Origin: Desulfovibrio sp.
GTDB lineage: Bacteria > Desulfobacterota > Desulfovibrionia > Desulfovibrionales > Desulfovibrionaceae
Length of the DNA stretch: 64,000 bases
NCBI GenBank assembly: GCA_017415765.1
Contig: JAFQED010000032.1
Location: 68,709-132,708, forward strand
Reading direction: 5' to 3'
In this document: positions 34,658 to 43,324 of the stretch, piece after piece
Position numbering within the stretch: position 1 is the first letter of the stretch
Layout of the letters: each line of letters opens with the position of its first letter
Position numbers and translations under genes: made by a program
Notes under the pieces: generated by a model
What the model was told of the DNA's origin: nothing
The model's database searches: none
What the model saw: the letters and a program-made list of their open reading frames with translations, nothing else

Positions 34658-34686
34658 AGTGTATTCCAAAGCCTTGGCTCTGGCAA
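34658..34686 (-). promoter_or_regulatory. Sigma-70-type promoter upstream of uxs
   Basis: On the minus strand, TTGCCA (34686-34681), a 17-base spacer and TACACT (34663-34658) lie 31 bp before the ATG. It could also serve the downstream Ehr-type operon. Confidence 0.55.
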
Positions 34687-34744
34687 CAAGGATGTGACGG
34701 CATTTCCTGTACGGTAGACTGGGAAAACGCAAAAAAATACAAAA

Positions 34745-34779
34745 GCCCTGAACAATAGCCATCGGATACTGCTCAGGGC
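34745..34779 (-). terminator. Terminator of cheW
   Basis: Stem GCCCTGA/TCAGGGC (34745-34751 with 34773-34779), followed on the minus strand by TTTTGTATTTTTTT. Confidence 0.75.
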
Positions 34780-34801
34780 CTGTTTACGCTGTACTGCTGA
34801 T

Positions 34802-35278
34802 TTAGAGGTTGTTCAGAGCTTCCATATCTTCACTGGACAGGAGCTTGTCCAGATCCAGCATGATCAGGAGCCTGTCCTGCAATTTGCCAACACCACTGAT
34901 ATAGTCAGAATCAACCCCGGCTACAACTGGTGGCGGCGGCTCTACCGTACTTGCAGGTATGCGCAGTACTTCCGAGACAGCGTCCACAACAAAGCCAACA
35001 ATGATATTGTTGATTTCTATGACGATGATACGGGTATTTTTGTCATGTGCCTTGGGGGCAAGGCCAAAACGACGCCGCAGGTCAATGATGGGAATCACCT
35101 TGCCGCGCAGGTTGATGACGCCTTCCACGAATTCCGGTGCACGGGGAACCTTGGTGATCTCCATGGTGCGAATAATTTCCTGCACCTTGAGGATATTTAC
35201 GCCAAACTCCTCCTCACCGATGCTGAAGGTCACCAGTTGCAGGAGTTCGTCATCCTGTTTTTTCTGGCTTGGATCCAT
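34802..35278 (-). CDS. cheW: Chemotaxis adaptor CheW
   Basis: A 158-residue protein, a single CheW domain: VTFSIGEEEFGVNILKVQEI, then VINLRGKVIPIIDLRRRFGL and a C-terminal region with GKLQDRLLIMLDLDKLL. It couples chemoreceptors to CheA. It stands alone with its own terminator; no cheA is adjacent, so it is an accessory CheW, possibly serving the chemoreceptor at 23.3 kb or the chemotaxis cluster at the right edge. SD AAAGGGAG precedes the ATG. Confidence 0.93.
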   Translation of the reverse strand: MDPSQKKQDDELLQLVTFSIGEEEFGVNILKVQEIIRTMEITKVPRAPEFVEGVINLRGKVIPIIDLRRRFGLAPKAHDKNTRIIVIEINNIIVGFVVDAVSEVLRIPASTVEPPPPVVAGVDSDYISGVGKLQDRLLIMLDLDKLLSSEDMEALNNL

Positions 35279-35404
35279 AGTAGCTCCCTTTTCACAAAAG
35301 TTCCATGAGGCACGCTCTTGCAGCCTGCACTGGCACTACAGCAAGGCAGAAAGGTATGCCGGGGGAAACATTGGTACAGCTTGCATTACCCTTTATCGGA
35401 CAGC

Positions 35405-35443
35405 AAAAAAAGTTCTCTAGGGGACAGGCGAAAAAATCCCCTA
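35405..35443 (-). terminator. Possible terminator after dsbD
   Basis: A 7-bp stem (35418-35424 with 35437-35443) lies just downstream of the dsbD stop. On the minus strand a T-run follows about 6 bases later (A-run 35405-35411). Confidence 0.4.
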
Positions 35444-35445
35444 AT

Positions 35446-37341
35446 TTATGGCCCAAAAGCAGTTTCAAGGGCCTGTTCCAGTGTGTCAGCACCATAGACA
35501 TCACGCAATACCAGCGGGTTTGCAGCGGCCTCGCCTGCCGGGAAAAGTGCAGTGAGGGGGATGCTCTTGCTACCCAGTGCTTCCAGCAGCCGCACTGCCC
35601 AGGCATTGGTCTGGGTCAAATCTACCCTGATCAGACGGAAACCATATTCCTTTTGCCATTGCTGCAAGCGCGCATCGTTGAGCACGGTGGCTTCCAAAAA
35701 CTTGCAGTTAGGGCACCAGTCGGCGGTAAACTCCACCAGCAGGGGTTGTGTCCCCAACCGGGCAACAAAGGTATCGGGCGTAAATTCGTCCCATCGGGGT
35801 GGCGGAGCCACAGGCCGCAGCAGCCACAGGAAAGCTGTCAGCAACAGCAAGATGCCGCCCACTGCAACGATACGCCGCCGCAGGGCGGGGGCACCCAGCC
35901 CGCAAAAACGTCCCCACAACCAGGCTCCCATGCCGGTCAGCAGAAGGACAGCAAGCACCTGGACATGTTTTTCTGCCGGCAGGATGGAGAGCAGGTAGAG
36001 GGCTGTCCCCAAGAGCAGGAAACCCAGCAAACGTTCAAACAGATGCATCCAGTCACCGGGGCGCGGCAGGATGCGGGCCAGATCCGGCCAAAGGCTGAAT
36101 GCAAGATAGGGTATGGCCATGCCCAGCCCAACTGCCCAGAATACTGTCATAAGGATGTACAATGGCTGGGTGAATGCCCATCCCAGCACACCCCCCAACA
36201 TGGGGCCGCTGCACGGTGTGGCAAGGAATGTTGCCACCAGCCCGGTAGTGTAGGCTTGCAGACAGGGATGCCTGGTGTCACTGCTGGGCTTCAGGTCTAT
36301 TATTGGCAGGCTGAAGACGCCCAGCATGGAAAGCCCCATTGCAAAAACCAGCACGAGCATGAAGATTATCAGCCCCTGGCTCTGGTAAAGCTGCCCCCAG
36401 ATCAGATCGGCCATGCCCAGGATCAGGGCCAGTGCGGTAAACAACGTCATGATCCCGGCAGCAAAACATATATTATGCTGCCTGAAGCGTCGCCTTGCCT
36501 CCCGCCCCCCTCCCATAAGCAATAATCCGCTTATTTTGAGGGTCAATACCGGCAGGACACAGGGCATGGCATTGAGTAGCAGACCGGCCAGCAGCCCCAG
36601 GCCCAGGGCCTTGCCCAGCCCAGAAATCTCCAGACTGGCATCTGCATAGCGCGGCACAAGCTGAAGATCAAAGTCACCGGGCGGGGGCAGGGGAGGCATT
36701 TTTTCTACCGATGGTTCTTTTTGGGGAACAGGCTTCGACGCTGTAACAGCAAGCTGCTGCCACGCAGCTGCCCATGGTTGTCCTGTCAGCGGCAGGGGCT
36801 GTGCGGGGATACGCCCGTTAAGAGGGATGTCCATGGGCAGACAGTGGCGGCTGGAGCAAAGCAGGAGGCTCAGATCCCCCTCAAACATCTGCCCAGCCGC
36901 CGTTATGGGCAGCATGGCAAAAATGGTTGTCGTGCCTTCATATACCTCCACGCTGGCCTGCGGGTCAAAAAAATCCCGTTGCAGTGTCCCCCGTGGATAG
37001 ACGGTAGTACCCTCCACGCCATCCGGCAAACGCAGGAGCAGTGTGGTAGGGCGTCCAGCTTCGGTGCTGGCATGGGCATACGCATGGTAGCTCTGGGGCA
37101 AGGCCAGCCGCATAGCTACCACCAGCATATCATCCGTGCGGCCAAAGTCATAGCTTACGGGTATGCTGGTTGGCACAGTGGCACAAAGCGGTGCAGGGGA
37201 TACAAGGCAGAGCAACAGGACAAGCAGGATTTTTGGGGAAAATATCCCGAAAAAACAGCGTGAACAGGGGGGCGTGAAAAAAGTTTTCCAAGGTATGAAA
37301 AAAATGTTTGACAAATAGTTCATAGGCGTGTAGATTCCCAT
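35446..37341 (-). CDS. dsbD: Thiol:disulfide interchange protein DsbD
   Basis: Up to 631 residues. A signal-like hydrophobic segment (about 37-55) is followed by a periplasmic N-terminal domain with the cysteine pair in CSSRHC. The membrane core of about eight helices carries the redox cysteines in AMPCVLPVLTLK and ATPCSGPMLGG. The C-terminal thioredoxin domain has WCPNC (about 541-544). It moves electrons from cytoplasmic thioredoxin to periplasmic DsbC/CcmG-like partners, relevant to the multihaem cytochromes of such bacteria. The start is uncertain: ATG 37341 and 37323 both lack a strong SD, and 37341 is only 10 bp from the divergent tRNA gene. Confidence 0.92.
   Translation of the reverse strand: MGIYTPMNYLSNIFFIPWKTFFTPPCSRCFFGIFSPKILLVLLLCLVSPAPLCATVPTSIPVSYDFGRTDDMLVVAMRLALPQSYHAYAHASTEAGRPTTLLLRLPDGVEGTTVYPRGTLQRDFFDPQASVEVYEGTTTIFAMLPITAAGQMFEGDLSLLLCSSRHCLPMDIPLNGRIPAQPLPLTGQPWAAAWQQLAVTASKPVPQKEPSVEKMPPLPPPGDFDLQLVPRYADASLEISGLGKALGLGLLAGLLLNAMPCVLPVLTLKISGLLLMGGGREARRRFRQHNICFAAGIMTLFTALALILGMADLIWGQLYQSQGLIIFMLVLVFAMGLSMLGVFSLPIIDLKPSSDTRHPCLQAYTTGLVATFLATPCSGPMLGGVLGWAFTQPLYILMTVFWAVGLGMAIPYLAFSLWPDLARILPRPGDWMHLFERLLGFLLLGTALYLLSILPAEKHVQVLAVLLLTGMGAWLWGRFCGLGAPALRRRIVAVGGILLLLTAFLWLLRPVAPPPRWDEFTPDTFVARLGTQPLLVEFTADWCPNCKFLEATVLNDARLQQWQKEYGFRLIRVDLTQTNAWAVRLLEALGSKSIPLTALFPAGEAAANPLVLRDVYGADTLEQALETAFGP
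37308..37336 (+). promoter_or_regulatory. Promoter of tRNA-Lys
   Basis: Perfect TTGACA (37308-37313), a 17-base spacer and TAGATT (37331-37336), 15 bp upstream of the mature tRNA end. It overlaps the 5' end of the divergent dsbD. Confidence 0.7.
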
Positions 37342-37351
37342 TTGTTGCTAC

Positions 37352-37427
<76 letters not shown>

Positions 37428-37436
37428 AGGAAATCA

Positions 37437-37470
37437 AGCACTTACAGTGAAAACTGTAAGTGCTTTTTTT
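37437..37470 (+). terminator. Terminator of tRNA-Lys
   Basis: A perfect 12-bp stem (37437-37448 with 37453-37464), GAAA loop and a run of seven T, starting 10 bp after the tRNA. Confidence 0.9.
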
Positions 37471-37767
37471 GTTCGTGTCATTACCGAGGCACACTGCTGG
37501 CAAAACTGCTTCGCTACGCAGCGCAATGCTGTAGCTGTTTGATATGCCGCCAGGCACTGATGCCGTATTTCTGCCCACGCGCGTCTCCCTTGTTGTGCCA
37601 AAAGTGTAAGCCCATTTTTTGTCCCTGTCCACACCGAAGCCCTTGTGCTCTGTCATCGTTCCGCTGCATATTTGCAAGGATGCTGACCTTAGTTTATGGT
37701 TTATCGACTTTGGTCTGGAATACTCTGACCTGATTCCTGTCAATCGGGATGTATAGCGAGGTGTGCT
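37471..37767. other. Intergenic stretch without a supported gene
   Basis: About 300 bases between the tRNA-Lys terminator and the lipoprotein gene. The minus strand is open for 66 codons (37434-37634), but that frame ends inside the tRNA terminator stem and has no SD or family pattern, so I do not call it. No repeat of the tRNA 3' end (att duplication) is visible in the window. No clear promoter for the downstream lipoprotein was found. Confidence 0.5.
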
Positions 37768-38520
37768 ATGATACGGTATGCGTATATCCTTTGTGTGGCA
37801 GCCTTCCTGTTGTGTGCTGGTTGTGTGGCCGGGCAACAACGGGGCATGTATGGCAATGCCTATATTTCTACAGCGCGTCCTGCCATCAAAGTGGCGGTCA
37901 GAGACTTGCCCTTGATAACTGCCGGGCGTGGTTCTGCCTTCCTGACCAATACAAGTGTTGTCAGCGGTTTGCCCGTTAACGTCTGGCTTGCCTTGTACGG
38001 CAAAAGCCCTGATGGCCCTTTTGCGGTGGTGGCACAGGCTGAAGTGCCGCATGGCTGGTATTGGGACAGCATCATGCGGCGGCCGTTCAGTATCAACGAA
38101 GGTGTTGAACTTTTGGGAGGCATGGGCTTCCAGGCCTGCACCTTTGTTATCGACAACAGGTTCGATCCCTTCGTGGCGCAAGTCTGGCTTGGCAGGGATG
38201 CAAAAGAGGTCACACAGCGTCCGGCGCGCTGGTTGGTTCGGGCCTTTGCAGCACGTTGCAATTTTGATGAAGACAAGATTATTCTCGAATACCGTGAGCC
38301 GCTGCCAGCCGATATCCACGATATATCCAGCTTGCCGTTTGGACAGGATGACCTTGTGCGCGACTTTGAGCAACGGGCCAGGCAGGCCTTTACAGTGGGC
38401 ACGGTCCCACAGGATATTTCCGGGATAACAATGGGATATCCGTATGGAATAGAGTGGCGATACATGCGCGAAAGATTTTTGGGAACGGCCTCGAAATATG
38501 ATATTTTTGACATCAGGTAA
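37768..38520 (+). CDS. Hypothetical lipoprotein
   Basis: A 250-residue protein with a clear lipoprotein signal (YILCVAAFLLCAGC, Cys19). The mature part is mixed alpha/beta in composition and has no recognised motif; it is aromatic-rich, with segments such as HGWYWDSIMRRPFSINEG and YPYGIEWRYMRERF. GAGGT lies 6 bases before the ATG. Envelope localisation is supported; function is not recognised. It lies alone between tRNA-Lys and the MucR-type gene. Composition is slightly more AT-rich than average. Confidence 0.7.
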   Translation: MIRYAYILCVAAFLLCAGCVAGQQRGMYGNAYISTARPAIKVAVRDLPLITAGRGSAFLTNTSVVSGLPVNVWLALYGKSPDGPFAVVAQAEVPHGWYWDSIMRRPFSINEGVELLGGMGFQACTFVIDNRFDPFVAQVWLGRDAKEVTQRPARWLVRAFAARCNFDEDKIILEYREPLPADIHDISSLPFGQDDLVRDFEQRARQAFTVGTVPQDISGITMGYPYGIEWRYMRERFLGTASKYDIFDIR

Positions 38521-38698
38521 GCGGACACGAGTTACAAGAGATACAGTACAGAAAGAAAACAGAACAACGTTATTGACGAATAGTCCTTTGATGTGTATCG
38601 TCCCTGCCAACAATGTTTGTATGCTGTTGACAGTATAGGCTGCAAGGAGCAGACAGACCAAACTCTGTTTTACCACAGAATCCGAAAAGGGGAATACC

Positions 38699-39097
38699 AT
38701 GGATGATTATTTGAAAGAAGCACTGGAAATTACCCGTGCCCAGGCTGGTGTCCGCGTGATGACTGAAGAGGAGATCACTTCTTTCATCCAGAAGCTGGCT
38801 ACGGGTATCCGCAGCGTGGCCGAGGGCGAAGCCCCTGTGGAATTTGACACGATGGAAATGGCACAGGAAGCCCGCAAATCCGTTAAGGAAAAGTCGGTAA
38901 CCTGCCTGGAATGTGGTAAGACGTTCAAAATCCTGACCAAGCGTCACTTGGCTTCGCACGGTCTGGAAACCGCCGAATACCGCGAAAAGTGGGGATTCAA
39001 GAAGGATGCTCCGCTGGTCTGCAAGGCCTTGCAGCGTGAACGTCGCAAAAAGATGAAAGACATGAAGCTGTGGGAAAAACGCCGCAAGGCTCAATAA
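38699..39097 (+). CDS. MucR/Ros-family zinc-finger transcriptional regulator
   Basis: 132 residues. The C-terminal half carries the Ros/MucR zinc finger: VTCLECGKTFKILTKRHLASHG, with C-x2-C and H ligands, then the basic tail RERRKKMKDMKLWEKRRK. The family binds AT-rich DNA and often controls exopolysaccharide genes; the polysaccharide genes just downstream make this attractive, but it is inference. The N-terminal half is acidic and helical. SD AAAAGGGG precedes the ATG. A terminator follows. Confidence 0.88.
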   Translation: MDDYLKEALEITRAQAGVRVMTEEEITSFIQKLATGIRSVAEGEAPVEFDTMEMAQEARKSVKEKSVTCLECGKTFKILTKRHLASHGLETAEYREKWGFKKDAPLVCKALQRERRKKMKDMKLWEKRRKAQ

Positions 39098-39181
39098 ATA
39101 TACGCTTGGTTCGGTATGGAAATTGCCGTAACAGCGTCAAGGAGTTGAAGTTTCAGTGAAGTCCACTTGCTGCAAGTTCAC

Positions 39182-39212
39182 GCAAAAAGCCCTTCTGTGA
39201 AGGGCTTTTTGC
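39182..39212. terminator. Bidirectional terminator
   Basis: A 14-bp perfect stem (39182-39195 with 39199-39212) built around AAAAAGCCC/GGGCTTTTT, with a 3-base loop. It serves the MucR-type gene (plus) and probably the O-antigen ligase gene (minus). Confidence 0.85.
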
Positions 39213-39276
39213 ATTTGGCTGTAGGATATGTATCGGCCAGGTAGCCATGCCAACTCGTAGCGGACATGTGCAGTCG

Positions 39277-40629
39277 TCAGCCTTGCTTGTACGGCGGCCT
39301 GTCCAAACTGTCATCTTTCCGCGTCTCCGGCCCATTGACCACGGCACCTATCATCACGCCCAGATGGCTCATGGCCAGTGCCAGCCACCACATACGGTAG
39401 AAATCGTGTCCAAAAATACCGTTGACCAGCCAGCCAACGAAGCCCAGCCAAAACCACATGGTCAGTCGCCAGTAAATGCCGTTCTTACCTGCAACCTCGG
39501 CCTGGAGGCGAGGCCAGATGCGCCGATAGCCCCACCAGACAAAACCCAGCAAAAAAATCATCCCCAGCGCAAAGCCGATGATGCCGTGGGCATAGAGCAT
39601 ATCCAGATAGATATTGTGCGGGTGACTGATGGTAATCGGATCACGAGCCGGGGTCAGGCCCAGAGCGCGAAAGGCCGTATTGTACTGCCCAGCCCCGGCC
39701 CCCAGCCACGGATGCTCCAGAAAGACCTGCCAACCCAGATCCCACAAACTCCAGCGACCATCCGAGCAGAAGCGGGCAAAACTCAGGCGGCCGGGCTGGA
39801 AGAGGGCAAACAGGCCAAACACCAGCAAGGGCAAGGCGACGATTTTCCAGTTGATGCGCTTGCGCGGCAGCCAGAACCAGAGAAAAACCACCGCCGCCAC
39901 AGCCAGGATTCCACTGCGGGCAGATGCCCCCTGCAGCAGAAAAAAGGCTGGTGTCAGTAGTATCAGCCAAAGAGTAGCCGATACGGCCATGCCGTACCGC
40001 TCGCGCAGGATATACCAGACGCTGAAGGCCGGGATGAGGGCAAGGGCAATGTAGTTACCAACGCAGTAATCCCCCAGGCTGCCGGTAAGGCGTCCGGCAT
40101 TGGGGGGATAGCCCATGATAAAATCAAAGCCCGTTATGGCCTGCCAGATACCGTCCAGTCCCTGCCAGAAGCAGGCCACAACACAGGCCCAGACCAGACG
40201 CCGCAGGTCTTTTTCACTACGTACACACTCCATGCCAATGATGGGCAGGATGAAACCCTTGTTGATGCCTGTGCCCGCATGCCACAGAGAGGCAAAAATA
40301 TCTTCTGAACAGAGGATGCCGATGGCAATCATCAACCAGAGGCAGTAAAACAGCCAGCGCACACCCAAACGATGCCAGACACTTTGCGCCCAGGCATGAC
40401 GCCAGTAAGGGATAAGAAAACAGAGGCAGACCAGCGGCATGACCTCGCGCATACCATAACCGATGGGAAAGGTAGCCAGTGAGACCCAGAAGGACCAGAA
40501 CAGGCAATCGTACCAGAAGTGTGCAGGATCCTGCGTACGCAGGGCAAGCCAGGCGTCCAGCCGGACAGCCAGCCCTGCGGGCAGCCATGACCTGAGAATA
40601 CCAGATAGAGAAATGATAGATTGCCTCAT
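39277..40629 (-). CDS. O-antigen ligase / polymerase-family membrane protein
   Basis: A 450-residue polytopic membrane protein of the WaaL/Wzy family. It has about 11 hydrophobic helices and a large periplasmic loop containing GAGAGQYNTAF and the signature SHPHNIYLDMLYAHGIIG, where the His is needed for ligation in WaaL. It joins O-antigen or other glycan to the lipid A core, or polymerises repeats. It is divergent from the sugar transferase and in line with the nearby LPS genes. Confidence 0.85.
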   Translation of the reverse strand: MRQSIISLSGILRSWLPAGLAVRLDAWLALRTQDPAHFWYDCLFWSFWVSLATFPIGYGMREVMPLVCLCFLIPYWRHAWAQSVWHRLGVRWLFYCLWLMIAIGILCSEDIFASLWHAGTGINKGFILPIIGMECVRSEKDLRRLVWACVVACFWQGLDGIWQAITGFDFIMGYPPNAGRLTGSLGDYCVGNYIALALIPAFSVWYILRERYGMAVSATLWLILLTPAFFLLQGASARSGILAVAAVVFLWFWLPRKRINWKIVALPLLVFGLFALFQPGRLSFARFCSDGRWSLWDLGWQVFLEHPWLGAGAGQYNTAFRALGLTPARDPITISHPHNIYLDMLYAHGIIGFALGMIFLLGFVWWGYRRIWPRLQAEVAGKNGIYWRLTMWFWLGFVGWLVNGIFGHDFYRMWWLALAMSHLGVMIGAVVNGPETRKDDSLDRPPYKQG

Positions 40630-40762
40630 GAAAAATCGAACCTCGTTATAAAAGTATAGCCGCCAGATAGCTCAAATGCAAGCAGAATGCGGCTTGCTTT
40701 CTTGGTTTTGCCGGATTATACTTACGCTCCCATTGTCGGGGTGTCGTTGTAGATTGCTCAAT

Positions 40763-42190
40763 ATGTTCCATCCTTTAGCCATGTCTCGCATGTCTGCAAG
40801 GTCTCTCCTTTTTTTTCTCCGCCGTACAGGTTTGCCGCCACAGCTCCTTGTGCTGTTGGGGGTGGACATGCTGACCCTGTTTTCCGTCGCTGTTTTGGCC
40901 TTTCTCTTGCGAGGACTTTGCGGGGAGACTCTTTCCCATCCTGTATATCCACTGGTTTTACCGCTGATCATGCTGGCTCCTGTATTGGGGATCGTGCTGG
41001 GGCTGTACCGCAGTATCGCTTTGCCACCACATCGGGAGCTGAAGGCCCTCTTCGGTATGACCAGTCTGCTCTATGCCCTGGTGCTGGTCGTACTTTTTGT
41101 GACCAAGAACGGCGACATCTTTTCCCGACTGGTGCTGGTGGGTGCCTGGGCTGCCTCTGTGCTGCTTTTGCCGGTAATGCGCAGCCTGTGCCGATACAAG
41201 CTGGGGCGGCGCACATGGTGGGGCTGCCCTCTCATCATCATCGGGGCCAGCCAGTCTGCCCGCAGTGTCTGGCATACTGTACGCCAGCACCCGGAATGTG
41301 GCTTGAAGCCCGTACTGCTGCTGGATGTGCCAGCCTCTGCCGAAGACCTGCGCAGTCCGCTGGATGCCGCTTTGCATCGTTATCCCAATGCAGTAGGGTT
41401 AGTCCTTCTCAAAATGGGCGATGCTGGCAATACCGACCTCGTGCGTTTTGCCAATCGTTTTTTTCGGCAACTGCTGATCGTTCCCCATTCGGAGGCCGAT
41501 TTTTACCGTTTGTGGGTCACCCCCTGTGATATTGGCAAGGTGACGGCGTTGCTTCTGTCCCAAAACTTGCGTGACAGGCGTCGCCTGGCCATCAAGCGGG
41601 GGCTTGATCTTGTGCTTTGTCTGCTGGCCATGCCGATCATTTTGCCCTTGGGTCTGGTCCTGGCGGCAGCCATTCGGCTGGATAACCGAGGCCCTGTTTT
41701 TTATCGTCAAAAGCGTATCGGCCAATACGGCAAGGCTTTTTATATTTTCAAGTTCCGCAGTATGCGGGTGGATGCCGATGCCGTGCTGGCAGAGTATCTT
41801 GCCGCCAAACCGGCCCTGCGGAAGGAGTGGCAGCGGGATCAGAAGCTCCGAAATGACCCGCGCGTCACACGGGTGGGCAGATTTTTACGCAAGACCAGCC
41901 TGGATGAGTTGCCGCAGCTTATTAATGTGCTCATGGGCAGCATGAGTCTGGTGGGGCCACGGCCCATTCTTGAAAGCCAGGTTGTCATGCATGGCCCGGT
42001 GTTTGAGCAGTATTGCTGTGTCAGGCCCGGTATTACCGGCTTGTGGCAGGTCTCCGGGCGTAACAATACAAGTTATGCTGTGCGGGTGTCCTGCGACAAC
42101 TATTATATCAGCAACTGGTCTGTCTGGCTGGATATTTGGATTTTGTGCAGGACAGTACCAGTTGCCTTAACCGGCGATGGGGCATACTGA
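40763..42190 (+). CDS. Undecaprenyl-phosphate sugar phosphotransferase (WbaP/WcaJ type)
   Basis: About 475 residues. The N-terminal membrane part has about four helices ([21 protein letters not shown] and later), a central CoA-binding/Rossmann-like domain follows, and the C-terminal catalytic bacterial sugar transferase domain is [51 protein letters not shown] and SLVGPRP. It transfers hexose-1-phosphate to undecaprenyl phosphate, starting repeat-unit synthesis. The start is uncertain: the frame is open from 40676 and no SD is obvious; ATG 40763 is the first plausible one. It overlaps the next gene by one base. Confidence 0.88.
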   Translation: MFHPLAMSRMSARSLLFFLRRTGLPPQLLVLLGVDMLTLFSVAVLAFLLRGLCGETLSHPVYPLVLPLIMLAPVLGIVLGLYRSIALPPHRELKALFGMTSLLYALVLVVLFVTKNGDIFSRLVLVGAWAASVLLLPVMRSLCRYKLGRRTWWGCPLIIIGASQSARSVWHTVRQHPECGLKPVLLLDVPASAEDLRSPLDAALHRYPNAVGLVLLKMGDAGNTDLVRFANRFFRQLLIVPHSEADFYRLWVTPCDIGKVTALLLSQNLRDRRRLAIKRGLDLVLCLLAMPIILPLGLVLAAAIRLDNRGPVFYRQKRIGQYGKAFYIFKFRSMRVDADAVLAEYLAAKPALRKEWQRDQKLRNDPRVTRVGRFLRKTSLDELPQLINVLMGSMSLVGPRPILESQVVMHGPVFEQYCCVRPGITGLWQVSGRNNTSYAVRVSCDNYYISNWSVWLDIWILCRTVPVALTGDGAY

Positions 42191-43293
42191 TGGGTGAGCG
42201 CGGCAACAGGCTTTACCGTGGGATGGACAAATGGCTGGGCATTCCCCTGACAGCTCTGAGTGCCTCTCTGCGGCTTGGGCGGGGGAAGATCCCCCACACT
42301 CCCCGGCGTATTGGCTTGTTGTGTCTTGGGGCCATTGGTGATTTGTTGCTCTTTTCCGGTTTGCCGTTGGCCTTGCGCCAGCGTTGGCCCGAAGTCCGGC
42401 TGGAATTGCTGGTAACACGGGGCAATGCGGCCGCTGTACCGCTGGTACCGGCTATTGATGACGTTGCCGCCTTTGCCCTGCGTGACATACCGGGCATGAT
42501 AGCCCATTTGCGCCAAAAGCGGTATGATGTACTTTTTGACAGCAGCCAGTGGGCACGTCTGGGGACGCATATCTGCAATTTTTCTGGCGCAGGTTGCACC
42601 GTGGGCTTTACAACACACGGCCAGTACCGCTCCCTTGGATATGATGTCAAAGTCAGGCACAGCAATGAACGCCATGAAGCGGCAAACTTTCTTGCGCTGG
42701 GGCAAGCCCTGTGGCCAGAGCTTCAGGGTGGACCAGCCGTGCGTCTGCCCGCATCCCCGCCGCAAGATGCTTTGCCTTTTGTCAGGGAAAGGGCTGTTTT
42801 TCTGCACATGTGGCCTTCGGGCGTCAAGTCCTGGCTGCGACAGTGGCCAGCCGAACACTGGGCCAGTCTGGCCCGGCATTTGCTGGATAGGGGATGCACT
42901 GTCTTTCTGACTGGCAGCCCTGCCGATGCGGCGGGGAATACCGCTTTTCTCCAACGCTGGTTTCCGGGGACGGCGGGCATCCAGTCGCTGGCTGGCTGTT
43001 TGGGGCTGCCTTCCCTGGCCTGGCTTTTGGCGCAAGCCCATGCTGTGGTCTCGGTCAATACGGGCATCATGCACCTGGCGGCCCTGGCAGGTGCCCCCAC
43101 CATCGGCCTGCACGGGCCTACCAACCCGCTGCGCTGGGGGCCAGTGGGGCGGCAAACGGCCAGCCTTTTACCGCGAGAAGGCAAAATGGCCTATCTCAAC
43201 CTCGGCTTTGAATACCCTCCCGATGCCTGTGACCTGCAATATTTACCCGTTCAGGATGTGCTGGATACACTGGCAGACTGGGGGCGGATCTAG
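42190..43293 (+). CDS. Glycosyltransferase family 9 (heptosyltransferase-like)
   Basis: A 367-residue GT-B enzyme. It begins with an N-terminal IGLLCLGAIGDLLLFSGLPLAL, a typical heptosyltransferase start. The C-terminal donor-binding part has HAVVSVNTGIMHLAALAGAPTIGLHGPT, the ADP-heptose site pattern. It acts at the inner face of the membrane on the LPS core or glycan. ATG 42190 overlaps the sugar transferase stop (TGATG). Substrate sugar not determined. Confidence 0.88.
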   Translation: MGERGNRLYRGMDKWLGIPLTALSASLRLGRGKIPHTPRRIGLLCLGAIGDLLLFSGLPLALRQRWPEVRLELLVTRGNAAAVPLVPAIDDVAAFALRDIPGMIAHLRQKRYDVLFDSSQWARLGTHICNFSGAGCTVGFTTHGQYRSLGYDVKVRHSNERHEAANFLALGQALWPELQGGPAVRLPASPPQDALPFVRERAVFLHMWPSGVKSWLRQWPAEHWASLARHLLDRGCTVFLTGSPADAAGNTAFLQRWFPGTAGIQSLAGCLGLPSLAWLLAQAHAVVSVNTGIMHLAALAGAPTIGLHGPTNPLRWGPVGRQTASLLPREGKMAYLNLGFEYPPDACDLQYLPVQDVLDTLADWGRI

Positions 43294-43324
43294 GGCGAAT
43301 CTATCCCACCTGTCATGGCAGTAG

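Noticed and set aside
35368..35400. Sigma-54-like TGGTAC...TTGC near cheW
   Set aside because: The GG-to-GC spacing is 8 instead of 10 bases and it faces away from cheW.
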